From assembly GCA_963702565.1 (NCBI GenBank), contig CAVPDE010000005.1, forward strand, positions 62,001-126,000: a DNA stretch of 64,000 nucleotides, written 5' to 3'. The DNA is from CAVPDE01 sp963702565. GTDB lineage: Bacteria; Desulfobacterota; DSM-4660; Desulfatiglandales; HGW-15. A program made the position numbers and the translations under genes. The notes under the pieces were generated by a model. It saw nothing but the letters and a program-made list of their open reading frames with translations, was not told where the DNA came from and did no database searches. Shown here piece after piece: positions 40,980 to 49,609 of this stretch (within the stretch, counting starts at the first letter, position 1; the number at the start of each line of letters is the position of its first letter).

Positions 40980-42098
40980 TCAAACCTTTTTCTCCTTCCA
41001 CTCTTCGAGTTTGTTGTGATTCCAGCGGACACAGAAGGCCAGTTTGCCCTTTGTTACGAGCTTGGTGCAGGTGTCATCGCACTCCGAGGCGCAGTGAATG
41101 ATTTCGTCTTCCCTTCCCTCTTTCACTTTCGACGGCCATTCGGGATCAGCCCAGAGCACCCGTGCGAGCCCGATCAAGTCAGCCTTTCCTTCTGTGATGA
41201 CGCTCTCCGCAAAGGCTCCACTAGAAATCCTCCCAGCGGCTATGACTGGGACGGCCACTGCCTTTTTCACGGCAGCGGCCAGATCCACCATATACCCATC
41301 TTTTCGAGAGGCCTGGAGCACATCAGGAAGAAAGAAGGATTCATAGGTTCCTCCCATAACCGAGATATAGGCCACGCCGGCCGCAGCCAACGCCTTTGCG
41401 TACAGCACCGATTCCGAAACCTTCAAGCCGTCCGGCAGCCATTCGTCCGCCAGGAACCTGTAGCCCACCGGGAAATCGCCGACCGATGCCTTGACCTCTC
41501 GCACGACCTCCAAAGGGAATCTCTGCCGGTTTTCCAGCGAACCGCCATACTCATCGTCCCGCTTGTTCGTTCTAGGTGAAATAAAGGATGAAAGAAGATA
41601 TCCGGTGCCGCCATGCAACTCGACCATATCGAATCCCGCCTTTTTGACTCTTACGGCCGCTCCGGCAAATTTCCTCGCAATTTTTCCCATCTCATCCTTG
41701 CTCAAAACTTTGGGCATGCGGCCGAAGGTCTGCACAGCGGATGGCGCGAGGGCTGGATCAGCGATAGCAGCAAAGCGCCCTGCATGATTGATCTGCTGGC
41801 AAGCCGCTGCCCCCTGCTCTTTTATGGTATTCGCGAGCCGGGTCAACCCCTCCATGTTTTCGTCTGTATCTGCACGCAGGGTTCGATTCGAACCGCTTCC
41901 AATGGGATAATCCACGGTCGCGTTCTCAACCACAACCATCCCGACCCCGCTTTTCGCCATCAATCGGTAATGATCGATAAAAAGTCCACTCACCGTGCCC
42001 CCCTCCCCTGCATAACCGAGGTACAGCGGCGCCATAGTGAGCCTGTTTTTCAACTCCTTACCTCCAACCGTAATCTTAGAAAAAAGATGAGGATGCAT
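40980..42098 (-). CDS. old yellow enzyme family NADH:flavin oxidoreductase
   Basis: A 372-residue FMN TIM barrel. Visible are NRLTMAPLYLGYAGEGG, QQINHAGRFA, the active-site FDMVELHGGTGYLLSSFISPRTN, DEYGGSLENRQRFPLEV, and phosphate-binding PVIAAGRI with DLIGLARVLWADP. The C-terminal Cys cluster CASECDDTC plus FC fits the 4Fe-4S site of the 2,4-dienoyl-CoA reductase branch, but the following FAD/NAD domain is absent. ATG 42098 has AAGGAGG. It likely reduces an enone or enoate; the substrate is unknown. Confidence 0.87.
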   Translation of the reverse strand: MHPHLFSKITVGGKELKNRLTMAPLYLGYAGEGGTVSGLFIDHYRLMAKSGVGMVVVENATVDYPIGSGSNRTLRADTDENMEGLTRLANTIKEQGAAACQQINHAGRFAAIADPALAPSAVQTFGRMPKVLSKDEMGKIARKFAGAAVRVKKAGFDMVELHGGTGYLLSSFISPRTNKRDDEYGGSLENRQRFPLEVVREVKASVGDFPVGYRFLADEWLPDGLKVSESVLYAKALAAAGVAYISVMGGTYESFFLPDVLQASRKDGYMVDLAAAVKKAVAVPVIAAGRISSGAFAESVITEGKADLIGLARVLWADPEWPSKVKEGREDEIIHCASECDDTCTKLVTKGKLAFCVRWNHNKLEEWKEKKV

Positions 42099-42193
42099 AT
42101 CGACCTCCTTTCTTGGCGGCATCCTAATACGATTCTGAGCAATAGGCAACCACACGCCACTGCGAAAGTTTTGCCGCAAAGCAGTACCGTCGA

Positions 42194-42230
42194 TATCCTA
42201 TTCAATTCGTTTGCGGTTTGTGATAGGATA
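42194..42230. promoter_or_regulatory. inverted repeat in divergent promoter region
   Basis: TATCCTAT (42194-42201) and ATAGGATA (42223-42230) form an 8-bp inverted repeat with 21 bases between, just before the DUF2845 gene and upstream of the divergent old yellow enzyme gene. It may be an operator. Confidence 0.35.
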
Positions 42231-42238
42231 GATACTCC

Positions 42239-42952
42239 ATGAAAACGATAGTCATCTTGTCAACCTTGATCCTCTTCTGTTCGGCTGGCGTTTGTGTCGC
42301 TGGCTCGACGTTCAGGTGTGGCCCCTATGTTGTCAGTGTCGGGGCGACAAAGTCCGAAGTCCTGGGGAAGTGCGGCGAGCCCTCCTCCAAGGAATACCTT
42401 GGTGAGCAAACGAGCGGAGGATTCACCTCAAGAACAAGAGAAAGGGGAATTGGAGACAGGAGCACCTCCAAAACCAGAGGCACCTACAACGAGCGAACTT
42501 TTGTGGTGGAGTCCTGGACCTATAACTGCGGTCCATCCGAATTCAGCCAGACGCTTACCTTTCAAGGCCAGGACCTCATAGAAATACAAAGCATCGGTTA
42601 CGGGTACGGACAGTCGGACTGTATCGGCCGAGAGAACCGAATGAACATGATCCAACAGCAGGCCCCTGCGAAAAACCCGCAGAGCAGCAAAACGCAACAG
42701 GAAGGCTCTTCTGATGAAGCGAAAGAAGAAGTGCCATCCATGGGCAGCATATCGCTTCAAGGATCCCCGCCCGGTGCCAAGGTTTATATCAACGGGTCCT
42801 ATGTGTCCAGCATCCCCTGTGTCCTCTATGAAATAGAACCTGGAACACATGACATCGAAGTTCAGAACAAGGGCTACAAAAGCCACAAGCAATGGGTCAA
42901 GGTGAGACCCGGCGAGGTCGCAACGGTGATCATTGACCTGGAGCGCGAATAA
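42239..42952 (+). CDS. secreted DUF2845-PEGA protein
   Basis: A 237-residue protein with a signal peptide (VILSTLILFCSAGVCVAG). Residues about 23-130 resemble DUF2845: FRCGPYVVSVGATKSEVLGKCG, later YNCGPSEFSQTLTFQ, with paired Cys likely forming disulfides. A Gln/Ser-rich linker is followed by a PEGA domain (about 165-235) with SPPGAKVYINGSYV and GTHDIEVQNKGY. It is probably periplasmic or surface exposed. Function unknown. Confidence 0.75.
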   Translation: MKTIVILSTLILFCSAGVCVAGSTFRCGPYVVSVGATKSEVLGKCGEPSSKEYLGEQTSGGFTSRTRERGIGDRSTSKTRGTYNERTFVVESWTYNCGPSEFSQTLTFQGQDLIEIQSIGYGYGQSDCIGRENRMNMIQQQAPAKNPQSSKTQQEGSSDEAKEEVPSMGSISLQGSPPGAKVYINGSYVSSIPCVLYEIEPGTHDIEVQNKGYKSHKQWVKVRPGEVATVIIDLERE

Positions 42953-43158
42953 ATACTGTTTCACCGAGAAGCAATGCACCTGAAGAGCCGTCCTTTTGCT
43001 TTCCGCTTACCAGTCCTTTCAGGACACAGTTTTATGAAAATGCCGACTTCCGGTTAGGCTCCCTCCATTGATTCAGATTCAGACGTCAAAGAACGGAGAT
43101 CATTAACGGCGCGCCTCCTGGTTAAAGTTCCTGATCCCGCAAAGGGTTAAGAACAAAA

Positions 43159-43182
43159 GGCCTGGGGGGTTAGCCCCAGGCC
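43159..43182. terminator. hairpin terminator near amidase remnant
   Basis: GGCCTGGGG (43159-43167) pairs with CCCCAGGCC (43174-43182), loop GGTTAG. It lies just beyond the stop codon of the amidase remnant on the minus strand and probably ended the lost gene. Confidence 0.6.
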
Positions 43183-43189
43183 GTCTCGT

Positions 43190-43310
43190 TTAGAGCTTGG
43201 GAGGTTTGCGGACTTTGGTGGCTTGTTCAAAATTTTGGGCAATACCGAGCATCTTAGCCTCTTCCCATGGTTTAGCAACGATTTGGAGACCAAATTCAGG
43301 AAGGGTTGTT
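43190..43310 (-). pseudogene. C-terminal remnant of an amidase-signature enzyme
   Basis: On the minus strand, the frame ending in TAA at 43190-43192 reads LPEFGLQIVAKPWEEAKMLG then IAQNFEQATKVRKPPKL. This is the very end of amidase-signature enzymes (typical LPVGLQIVG-P-EA-LL--A-AFEQAT). Upstream of LPEF the family sequence is lost and the frame soon meets a stop, so the rest of the gene is deleted. The terminator survives next to it. Confidence 0.75.
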
Positions 43311-43557
43311 GAAAGAGGCTGTTTCGTTGGACTCTTAGCGGCTGGGTGCTTTTTCACACAGCACATGTCCTATTTTGTGCTCAAAAGACGCAACGGTTGA
43401 AGAGAAAGGAAACTCAAACTGTGTTTTCTAACATTTTGGATTTAATGAATAAAAAGCAAATCCGTTTATGGGCGTCCTGTTTGGTATCAATGTTGCTCCT
43501 TTAGAAGAGCATGCACTTGGGTATGGGTGCAATAGCCTCCGGAAAGGAGACGAAACC

Positions 43558-43722
43558 ATGAATAGAGAATCCCTGAATCGAGGAGAAGCGAATGCCTTTA
43601 ATTTCATGATTATTCCCATCGTGATGGCGATTGTGTTCTTTCTGGCTGTTCACCCTTACAACTGCGCCTCTTCACCCTCTTTCTATTTCAGCCAGGTCAT
43701 CACCTGCCTGCTTGTCCCCTGA
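43558..43722 (+). CDS. small single-helix membrane protein
   Basis: A 54-residue product from ATG at 43558, with AAAGGAGA 7 bases upstream. It has one strong hydrophobic segment (FMIIPIVMAIVFFLAV) and a Cys-containing tail. The frame opens earlier (43468) but the ribosome site favours this start. No family is recognised. It lies in a gene-poor, partly decayed stretch and could be a relic. Confidence 0.42.
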   Translation: MNRESLNRGEANAFNFMIIPIVMAIVFFLAVHPYNCASSPSFYFSQVITCLLVP

Positions 43723-43831
43723 GCTTGCCTCATCACTGTCCCCTTGGCCCTTTGGGAAGCTGAAGGCACCGCGCGAAATGCAGGGAGACATCGCTCCTGC
43801 GATGTGTTAAGGCCTTTTGTGTCTAAGCCCC

Positions 43832-43860
43832 TTGATCGAAATCGCTCTTTTCGTTAGGAT
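43832..43860 (+). promoter_or_regulatory. promoter of the MBL gene
   Basis: TTGATC (43832-43837), 17-base spacer, TAGGAT (43855-43860), about 24 bases before the ATG at 43885. Confidence 0.45.
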
Positions 43861-43884
43861 CGCAGAATCCGAACGAGAAGTCGT

Positions 43885-44715
43885 ATGCTATCCGTTGAGA
43901 ACATCGGGGAGGTGCGTGGATTTCGGCTGGCCCGGAGCATCATGGGGCGGGCTATGTACTACACCGCGGCGTACTGGGTGGATGGGCTGATGGTCGACAC
44001 AGGGTGCTTTCACACGGTCACGGACCTGGTTTCGGCCCTCGAGGAACTCCGTGTGGACCGGGTAGTGAACACCCACAGCCACGAGGATCACATCGGCGCC
44101 AATGCCGCGATTTCAACGAAGTTCGGCGCCGAGATCCTTGCGCACCCCTTGGCGATTCCTGTGCTCGCCACTCCCCAAAAGCAAAAGCATCTGAATCCCT
44201 ATCAAATCGTCATGTGGGGCTACCCTGAACCTTCGTCGGCCTCCCCTATCCCCGAGACCATCGAGACAGTCCATCATCGCTTCAACGTCCTCCCCACTCC
44301 CGGACACAGCTCGGATCACATCTGTCTTCACGAGCCGCGCGAAGGGTGGTTGTTTTGCGGGGACACTTACATCGGAGGCCGGGACCGCGCGCTCAGAGCG
44401 GACTACAATGTGTGGCAAATCATCGCTTCGCTCAGAAGACTCAGCGAACTGCCCATCGATTTGATCTTCACGGGGAGCGGAAACGTTCGAACGAACGGTT
44501 CTGCTGCCCTGAAAGAAAAGGTCGCTTACCTGGAAAGCATCGGCGAACAAATCTTTGAGCTGCACCGGAAGGGTCTATCTTATCGCGAAATACGGCGCAA
44601 ACTTTTCGGCCGCGAACTGCTGATCGCCTATGTGACCCTGTGGCATTTCACCGGGAAGCACCTTGTCCGGTCTTTCATAGAAGACAGACCTCTCTCACTG
44701 GAAAGTGACAAGTGA
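43885..44715 (+). CDS. MBL-fold metallohydrolase
   Basis: A 276-residue metallo-beta-lactamase-fold protein. The metal motif is NTHSHEDHIGAN, with LPTPGHSSDHICL and FCGDTYIGG following. The C-terminal extension (about 200-270, KVAYLESIGEQIFELHRKGLS) is helical, as in LACTB2-like enzymes. The substrate is not known. The ribosome site is weak (GAGAAG). Confidence 0.82.
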   Translation: MLSVENIGEVRGFRLARSIMGRAMYYTAAYWVDGLMVDTGCFHTVTDLVSALEELRVDRVVNTHSHEDHIGANAAISTKFGAEILAHPLAIPVLATPQKQKHLNPYQIVMWGYPEPSSASPIPETIETVHHRFNVLPTPGHSSDHICLHEPREGWLFCGDTYIGGRDRALRADYNVWQIIASLRRLSELPIDLIFTGSGNVRTNGSAALKEKVAYLESIGEQIFELHRKGLSYREIRRKLFGRELLIAYVTLWHFTGKHLVRSFIEDRPLSLESDK

Positions 44716-44775
44716 CGAGTAACGAGTGACAAGTCAATGTTTCGTTTCGTCACTTCTTACTCGCCACCCGTCAAT
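44706..44775. repeat. word-repeat palindrome (GTGACGAGTAAC / TCGTCACTTCTTACTCG type)
   Basis: Immediately after the MBL stop. The left arm repeats GTGACAAG/GTAACGAG words, the right arm has TCGTCACTTCTTACTCGCC. It is another member of the word-repeat hairpins listed elsewhere. Confidence 0.6.
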
Positions 44776-44873
44776 GATATGCGCCTTGGTTCAGCGAGGT
44801 GTTGATTAACGTTCCAGCAGAGCGCTTTTCCTCAGTCTCGCCGTCTTCCGCAGAGTGCAGCGACAAAACCCGC

Positions 44874-46391
44874 TCAGCCGATGAAGAGATTTCTAGTGGC
44901 GAAGTTGGGGTCGGTGGTGAGATGGATGCCAAGGCGACGCAGACCGGCATCGTCTCCCGGGGTCGGCATGTGAGTCATGTGAGCATCACACCCGCGGAGT
45001 TCCTTGAGCTTTTCGAGTGCGAGTTCAGCTGCTGAGTTGGTGGTGGCCGAGAGGCTGAGCGCGATGAGTGTCTCCTCGAGATCGAAGCTGATATTTTTTT
45101 CGTTCATGATTTCGGTTTTGAGTCGCTTCACGGAGTCGGTGATATAAGGGGGAAGGAGCTTGATCTTTTCAGGAATGCCTGCCAAATGCTTGATGGCATG
45201 AAGGACCAGACTGGAAGCCGCGTGCATGAGCGCTGAATTGCTCCCGGTCACGATGGTCCCGTCTCTTAGCGTAATCGCAGCACCGCAGTAAATGCCTTCG
45301 TTTCCCTTCCCCTGCTCCTGCGCCTCCACAGCAGCGCGCCGTGCAGGTTCCACCACGGCCCGGTGCTCAGGCTTGAGGCGGAAGTCCTCTATGAAGAGCT
45401 CCACCCTCTCCACGGTTTCCCTGTCCGTGAAGCCCATGGCATATTCACACCGGTAACGGAAATAGCGCCGGATGATCTCCTGAATCGCGGCATCTGAAGC
45501 CGCCTTGTCGTCCGTGATCGCGAACCCTGCGCGGTTCACTCCCATGTCCGTGGGTGACTTGTAAAAAGCTTCCCCTCCCGTGATCTTCTCCAGGATTCGT
45601 CTCAGAACCGGAAACACCTCCACATCGCGGTTGTAGTTCACGGCCTTGCGGTCGTACGCTTCAAGATGAAAAGGGTCGATCAAGTTGAAATCCCGAATGT
45701 CGGCCGTAGCCGCCTCATAGGCTACATTGATGGGATGCTTGAGCGGCAGGTTCCATATGGGAAAGGTCTCGAACTTGGCGTATCCGGACTGAATGCCTTT
45801 TCGATAATCGTGATAGAGCTGGGAGAGGGATGTGGCCAACTTCCCGCTTCCGGGGCCCGGCCCTGTGACGATAACGATCGGTTTCTGCGTCTCTATGTAT
45901 TCGTTCGCACCATAGCCCTCGTCGCTCACGATCATCTCCACATCCGTGGGATACCCCTTGGTGAAGCGGTGGGTGTAAACCGGGATGTGCCTTCGTTCCA
46001 GCTTGTTCTTGAAGACCACGGCCGCGGGCTGGTGCTCAAACCGGGTGATGACAACCCCGAGCACGTCAATCCCCCAATCCCTCAGATCATCGATCAACTT
46101 GAGAGCGTCGGAATCATAGGTGATACCGAAATCCGCCCGAATCTTTTTTCTCTCAATGTCTCCGGCATAGACGCAGAGAAGAAGTTCCGCCTTGTCCTTG
46201 AGCTGCTGCAACAGGCGCATTTTCACGTTCGGGTCATACCCCGGAAGCACCCTGGCGGCGTGGAAGTCGTAGAGGAGCTTACCGCCGAACTCGAGGTAGA
46301 GTTTGCTGTGGAATTTCTTTGATCTTTCGAGGATCTCTTCCGCCTGCTCCCGGATGTAACGTTCATTGTCAAACGCCGTCTTCACAGCCAT
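44874..46391 (-). CDS. DUF1846 (UPF0371) protein
   Basis: A 505-residue protein of the DUF1846 family, recognised by FDNERYIREQAEEILERSKKF, LYLEFGGKLLYDFHAARVLPG, VTGPGPGSGKLATSLSQLYH (a P-loop-like turn), SPTDMGVNRAGFAI and GCDAHMTHMPTPGDDAGLRRLG. Length is normal. Structures exist for the family but its reaction is not established. AGGAGG is 9 bases before the ATG. Confidence 0.88.
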   Translation of the reverse strand: MAVKTAFDNERYIREQAEEILERSKKFHSKLYLEFGGKLLYDFHAARVLPGYDPNVKMRLLQQLKDKAELLLCVYAGDIERKKIRADFGITYDSDALKLIDDLRDWGIDVLGVVITRFEHQPAAVVFKNKLERRHIPVYTHRFTKGYPTDVEMIVSDEGYGANEYIETQKPIVIVTGPGPGSGKLATSLSQLYHDYRKGIQSGYAKFETFPIWNLPLKHPINVAYEAATADIRDFNLIDPFHLEAYDRKAVNYNRDVEVFPVLRRILEKITGGEAFYKSPTDMGVNRAGFAITDDKAASDAAIQEIIRRYFRYRCEYAMGFTDRETVERVELFIEDFRLKPEHRAVVEPARRAAVEAQEQGKGNEGIYCGAAITLRDGTIVTGSNSALMHAASSLVLHAIKHLAGIPEKIKLLPPYITDSVKRLKTEIMNEKNISFDLEETLIALSLSATTNSAAELALEKLKELRGCDAHMTHMPTPGDDAGLRRLGIHLTTDPNFATRNLFIG

Positions 46392-46498
46392 CGTCTCTGC
46401 CTCCTGGTGATCAGCCTGGATCCCTGCCCTTCAAGGGGATCGTCCAAGTAGGGTTTTTGCGGTGGCACAATACGTGAAGAGCAGGCGGATTTCAACAA

Positions 46499-46528
46499 AA
46501 GAAAGAGCTTTCACAAGAAAGAGCTTTC
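46499..46528. promoter_or_regulatory. twin palindromic sites upstream of the nrf promoter
   Basis: AAGAAAGAGCTTTC occurs twice (46499-46512 and 46515-46528). Each copy contains the palindrome GAAAG-AG-CTTTC, and their centres are 16 bases apart. They end 3 bases before the -35 box of the nrf promoter, a position typical for an activator. Confidence 0.55.
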
Positions 46529-46531
46529 CAG

Positions 46532-46560
46532 TTGACACCCTGAACAGTTTTTTCTAGAAT
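46532..46560 (+). promoter_or_regulatory. strong promoter of nrfHA
   Basis: TTGACA (46532-46537), 17-base spacer, TAGAAT (46555-46560; 5 of 6). The transcript would have a leader of about 80 bases including a hairpin TCTCCCG/CGGGAGA (46617-46635) just before nrfH. Confidence 0.75.
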
Positions 46561-46648
46561 CGCGCCTCACAAACCAATTCCTTTTTTACCTCACCAACAA
46601 TGTTTTTCGCCTCTCATCTCCCGCCGGCCGGGAGAAATAAACATCCTG

Positions 46649-47137
46649 GTGAGGTTCCAAGAGAAAATGGGCGCGCTATACAAGCACAGGTGGAAGATTC
46701 TCATCGGGGTCCTTTTCATGGGCGTTGTCGGCTCTGCGGTCGGCCTGTTCTTGAGTTTCGGACCGCCTGACCTCATGGCCAAGACAGAGACGCCCCTGTT
46801 CTGCGCCTCCTGCCACACGATGGAGTCCAATTACGAGGCTTGGTTCCGCATCGGGGCCCACCGCACCGTCAAGTGTGTGGACTGTCACCTGCCTCACGAA
46901 AACAGGGGCGTCTATTATCTGTGGAAATCCATCGACGGGCTTTGGGACGTTGCCGTGTATTATTCCGGCAGGGTGCCGGAAAGGATCGACATTTCTCAAC
47001 GTCAGCAAGGAGTCGTGCAGTCCAATTGCATCCGCTGCCATGAGGCCCGCGTCGCAAAGATTGACCAGGAGCGGCAGTGCTGGACCTGCCACCGCTGGCT
47101 TCAGCATAGCCAGGGGGCTGTTCGAATGACCCGTTAG
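46649..47137 (+). CDS. nrfH: NrfH, membrane-anchored tetraheme quinol dehydrogenase
   Basis: A 162-residue NapC/NirT-family cytochrome. One N-terminal membrane segment (about 16-38) anchors it; four CxxCH hemes follow: CASCH (52-56), CVDCH, CIRCH and CWTCH. It takes electrons from menaquinol and gives them to NrfA in the periplasm. The start may be GTG at 46649 or ATG at 46667 (MGALYKHRW); neither has a strong ribosome site. nrfA follows after 313 bases that hold a palindromic element. Confidence 0.92.
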   Translation: MRFQEKMGALYKHRWKILIGVLFMGVVGSAVGLFLSFGPPDLMAKTETPLFCASCHTMESNYEAWFRIGAHRTVKCVDCHLPHENRGVYYLWKSIDGLWDVAVYYSGRVPERIDISQRQQGVVQSNCIRCHEARVAKIDQERQCWTCHRWLQHSQGAVRMTR

Positions 47138-47138
47138 C

Positions 47139-47261
47139 AGGTCGCTGAAAAACGCCCATCTACGGCGTTGCCCTCACCCCTCGTCGTTGCGACGTACTGG
47201 ACTGTACGCCTCACTCTTCGGGATTTCGGGCGTCTTGTATCTGAGCGTTTTTGAGCGACCT
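47139..47261. mobile_element. 123-bp palindromic MITE/REP-like element
   Basis: Terminal inverted repeats AGGTCGCTGAAAAACGC (47139-47155) and GCGTTTTTGAGCGACCT (47245-47261) match at 16 of 17 positions. The interior has a smaller palindrome around GTACTGGACTGTAC. It begins next to the nrfH stop and encodes nothing. Such elements are usually moved by transposases encoded elsewhere. The remaining 190 bases to nrfA hold no gene that I can see. Confidence 0.75.
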
Positions 47262-47450
47262 TCTTACAGGATCTTTTTCAGGAACCAGTGAGTGTTTATC
47301 ATCCCCAACATTCCCCCCAGCAGGGGAGAGGGAGTTTTGGGTATTCTCAGCGTTTTGCCTGCCAACTTCAGGGGGAAAACCTTTGATCCCGATAGCAGTG
47401 ACGGGGTAAACAAGATTGCTGTTAATCTGTGACAATAGAAGGAGGGAGAG

Positions 47451-48920
47451 ATGTCTTTCGGTGCAAAAAATATTTTAGGCCTTTGCCTGTGCCTGTGCGT
47501 TGTGCTGGTGGTCGGGTTTCTCGGCTGTGAACCCACCAAACCGGTGCAGAGACAGGCGGTCACCATCCCTGACGGGGAGATAGACCCGGCCCTTTGGGGC
47601 AAGGCCTATCCCGAGGAGTACGAGAGCTGGAAAAAGACTGAAGATCCTGTGGGCGCGCGAAGAAGCCGGTACAAAACAGGAATGGACAGCGGAGCGCTCA
47701 CGGTGGACAAACTTTCCCAGTTCCCCTACATGGCCTTGCTCTTCAACGGCTGGGGTTTCGGCGTTGAGTACAACGAACCCCGCGGCCATGCCTACATGGT
47801 GCGGGACCAGCTGGACATCGATTCCTCCCGGCTCAAAGCGGGCGGTGTCTGCCTGAGTTGCAAGAGCCCCTTTGCTCCCAGTCTCCAAAAGGACATGGGC
47901 ATAGACTTCTACAAAAAACCCTTCATGGATGCTTTGAGTCGCATCCCTGAAAAACTGAGAACCTTGGGGGTTGCGTGCATTGACTGCCACGATCCCAAGG
48001 ACATGAGCCTCAGGATTTCCCGCGGGTTCACCCTGATTGAAGCGTTCAAAACCATCGGCACCGATCACACCAAAATGAGCCGTCAGGACATGCGCTCTGC
48101 CGTCTGCGCCCAGTGTCACGTCACCTACAACATCCCCAAAGACGCGGAGGGGAATTCGGTTGGGCTCTATTTCCCCTGGCAGAACAGCAAATTCGGCGCC
48201 ATCACGGTGGAAGACATTATCAAGCAGATCCGCGCGGATGAGACGGTGAAGGAATGGAAGCAGAGTGTTACCGGATTCAGGTTGGGTTACATTCGCCATC
48301 CCGAATATGAGTTTTGGACCAATAACAGTGTCCATTTCAAAGCCGGCGCCTCCTGTGCCGACTGCCACATGCCTTACATGGTGTCGGGGGTCTATAAGAT
48401 CTCGGACCACCGCGTCATGAGCCCGGTCCAGAGCGATATGCGGGCCTGCAAGCAGTGCCATGCGGAGAGCGCGGACTGGCTGAAGGACAGAGTTTTCTCC
48501 ATCCAGGACCGCACCGTCTCCATGATGATCCGGGCCGGATATGCCACGGCGACCACGGCGAAGCTTTTTGAGACCGTGCACAAGGTCAAGTCCGGCGGCA
48601 CGGCCGTTGACGAGGAGCTTTACGCAAAAGCCAAGGATTTCTATGAGGAGGCCTTTTACCGGCAGCTGTTTATCGGAGCCGAGAACTCCGTAGGCTTTCA
48701 CAACCCGCCGGAAGCGCTGCGCATCCTCGGCGACTCGGTCGCTTTTGCGACCAAGGCCGAAGGCTATCTCAGGCAGCTCCTCACCAAGGCGGGTGTCGAT
48801 GTGCCCATCAAAGTGGATCTGGAGATCATGAAGTACGTGGACCAGCGGGGTGAGAAAAAGCTCAAGTTCGATCCTGCTCTCGAGTTCAAGGACCCCATGG
48901 GCATTCAGGCACGCTTTTAA
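47451..48920 (+). CDS. nrfA: NrfA, ammonia-forming cytochrome c nitrite reductase
   Basis: A 489-residue pentaheme enzyme reducing nitrite to ammonium in the periplasm. The catalytic heme has the diagnostic CxxCK site (CLSCK, 134-138); the others are CIDCH, CAQCH, CADCH and CKQCH. FHNPPEALRIL and other C-terminal helices fit NrfA. The N-terminus has a lipoprotein-type signal (VVGFLGCEP, Cys26), so the protein is probably lipid-anchored. GGAGGGAGAG precedes the ATG. The partner NrfH is upstream. Confidence 0.95.
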   Translation: MSFGAKNILGLCLCLCVVLVVGFLGCEPTKPVQRQAVTIPDGEIDPALWGKAYPEEYESWKKTEDPVGARRSRYKTGMDSGALTVDKLSQFPYMALLFNGWGFGVEYNEPRGHAYMVRDQLDIDSSRLKAGGVCLSCKSPFAPSLQKDMGIDFYKKPFMDALSRIPEKLRTLGVACIDCHDPKDMSLRISRGFTLIEAFKTIGTDHTKMSRQDMRSAVCAQCHVTYNIPKDAEGNSVGLYFPWQNSKFGAITVEDIIKQIRADETVKEWKQSVTGFRLGYIRHPEYEFWTNNSVHFKAGASCADCHMPYMVSGVYKISDHRVMSPVQSDMRACKQCHAESADWLKDRVFSIQDRTVSMMIRAGYATATTAKLFETVHKVKSGGTAVDEELYAKAKDFYEEAFYRQLFIGAENSVGFHNPPEALRILGDSVAFATKAEGYLRQLLTKAGVDVPIKVDLEIMKYVDQRGEKKLKFDPALEFKDPMGIQARF

Positions 48921-48987
48921 CTCTGTTTTCGACAACCCATAGGCTTCGGTCGATCTGATCGGGGCTTTTTTTCAGAAAGGAGAAATC

Positions 48988-49554
48988 ATGAAAATCGCGT
49001 TCATATCCGCTCTCAGCGTTTTGGCCGCCGTGACTCCTGTTGCGGGTGCGGAGAATCCCAAAGTCATCCTGGACACCACCAAAGGTCAACTCACGATCGA
49101 ACTGTATCCCAAGGAAGCGCCGGAGACGGTCAAGAACTTCCTGGCCTATGTGGATGCAGGTTTTTACAACGGCACAATCTTTCATCGGGTCATCCCCAAT
49201 TTCATGATCCAGGGCGGAGGCTTCACCCCGGACATACAGCAGAAGTCCCCCCGTCCGCCGATCAAGATCGAGTCCGACAACGGTCTCAAGAATCTGCGCG
49301 GGACCCTTGCCATGGCGAGGACCCAGGACCCGAACAGCGCCACGGCCCAGTTTTTTATCAACAGCGTGGACAACGGCTTCTTGAATTTCACGGCAAAGAC
49401 GGTCCAAGGCTGGGGTTACGCCGTTTTCGGAAAGGTCGTGCAGGGGATGGAGGTCGTAGACGAGATCTCCAAGGTGAAGACGGGCGCCAAAGGCATGCAC
49501 CGCGACGTTCCTGTGGAACCCGTTGCGATTACCGGTGCGAAACGCGCAAACTAA
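48988..49554 (+). CDS. periplasmic cyclophilin-type peptidyl-prolyl isomerase
   Basis: A 188-residue cyclophilin with a signal peptide (IAFISALSVLAAVTPVAGA). Core motifs are TTKGQLTIELYPKEAPETVKNF, the active-site FHRVIPNFMIQGGGF, LAMARTQDPNSATAQFFIN and VFGKVVQGMEVVD. It folds proline peptide bonds in exported proteins, perhaps including NrfA just upstream. AGAAAGGAG precedes the ATG. Confidence 0.93.
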   Translation: MKIAFISALSVLAAVTPVAGAENPKVILDTTKGQLTIELYPKEAPETVKNFLAYVDAGFYNGTIFHRVIPNFMIQGGGFTPDIQQKSPRPPIKIESDNGLKNLRGTLAMARTQDPNSATAQFFINSVDNGFLNFTAKTVQGWGYAVFGKVVQGMEVVDEISKVKTGAKGMHRDVPVEPVAITGAKRAN

Positions 49555-49609
49555 AGACACTGCCCTCCCCCCTGCGAGTGAGACCGGCGCAAAAGGGAAA
49601 GCTTCAGCC

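Noticed and set aside
43105..43115. GGCGCGCCT shared with the tRNA-Arg end, as a possible second att site
   Set aside because: Only 9 bases match, and the core is a common palindrome.
47475..48935. 486-residue minus-strand frame opposite nrfA
   Set aside because: It is antisense to a clear pentaheme NrfA.
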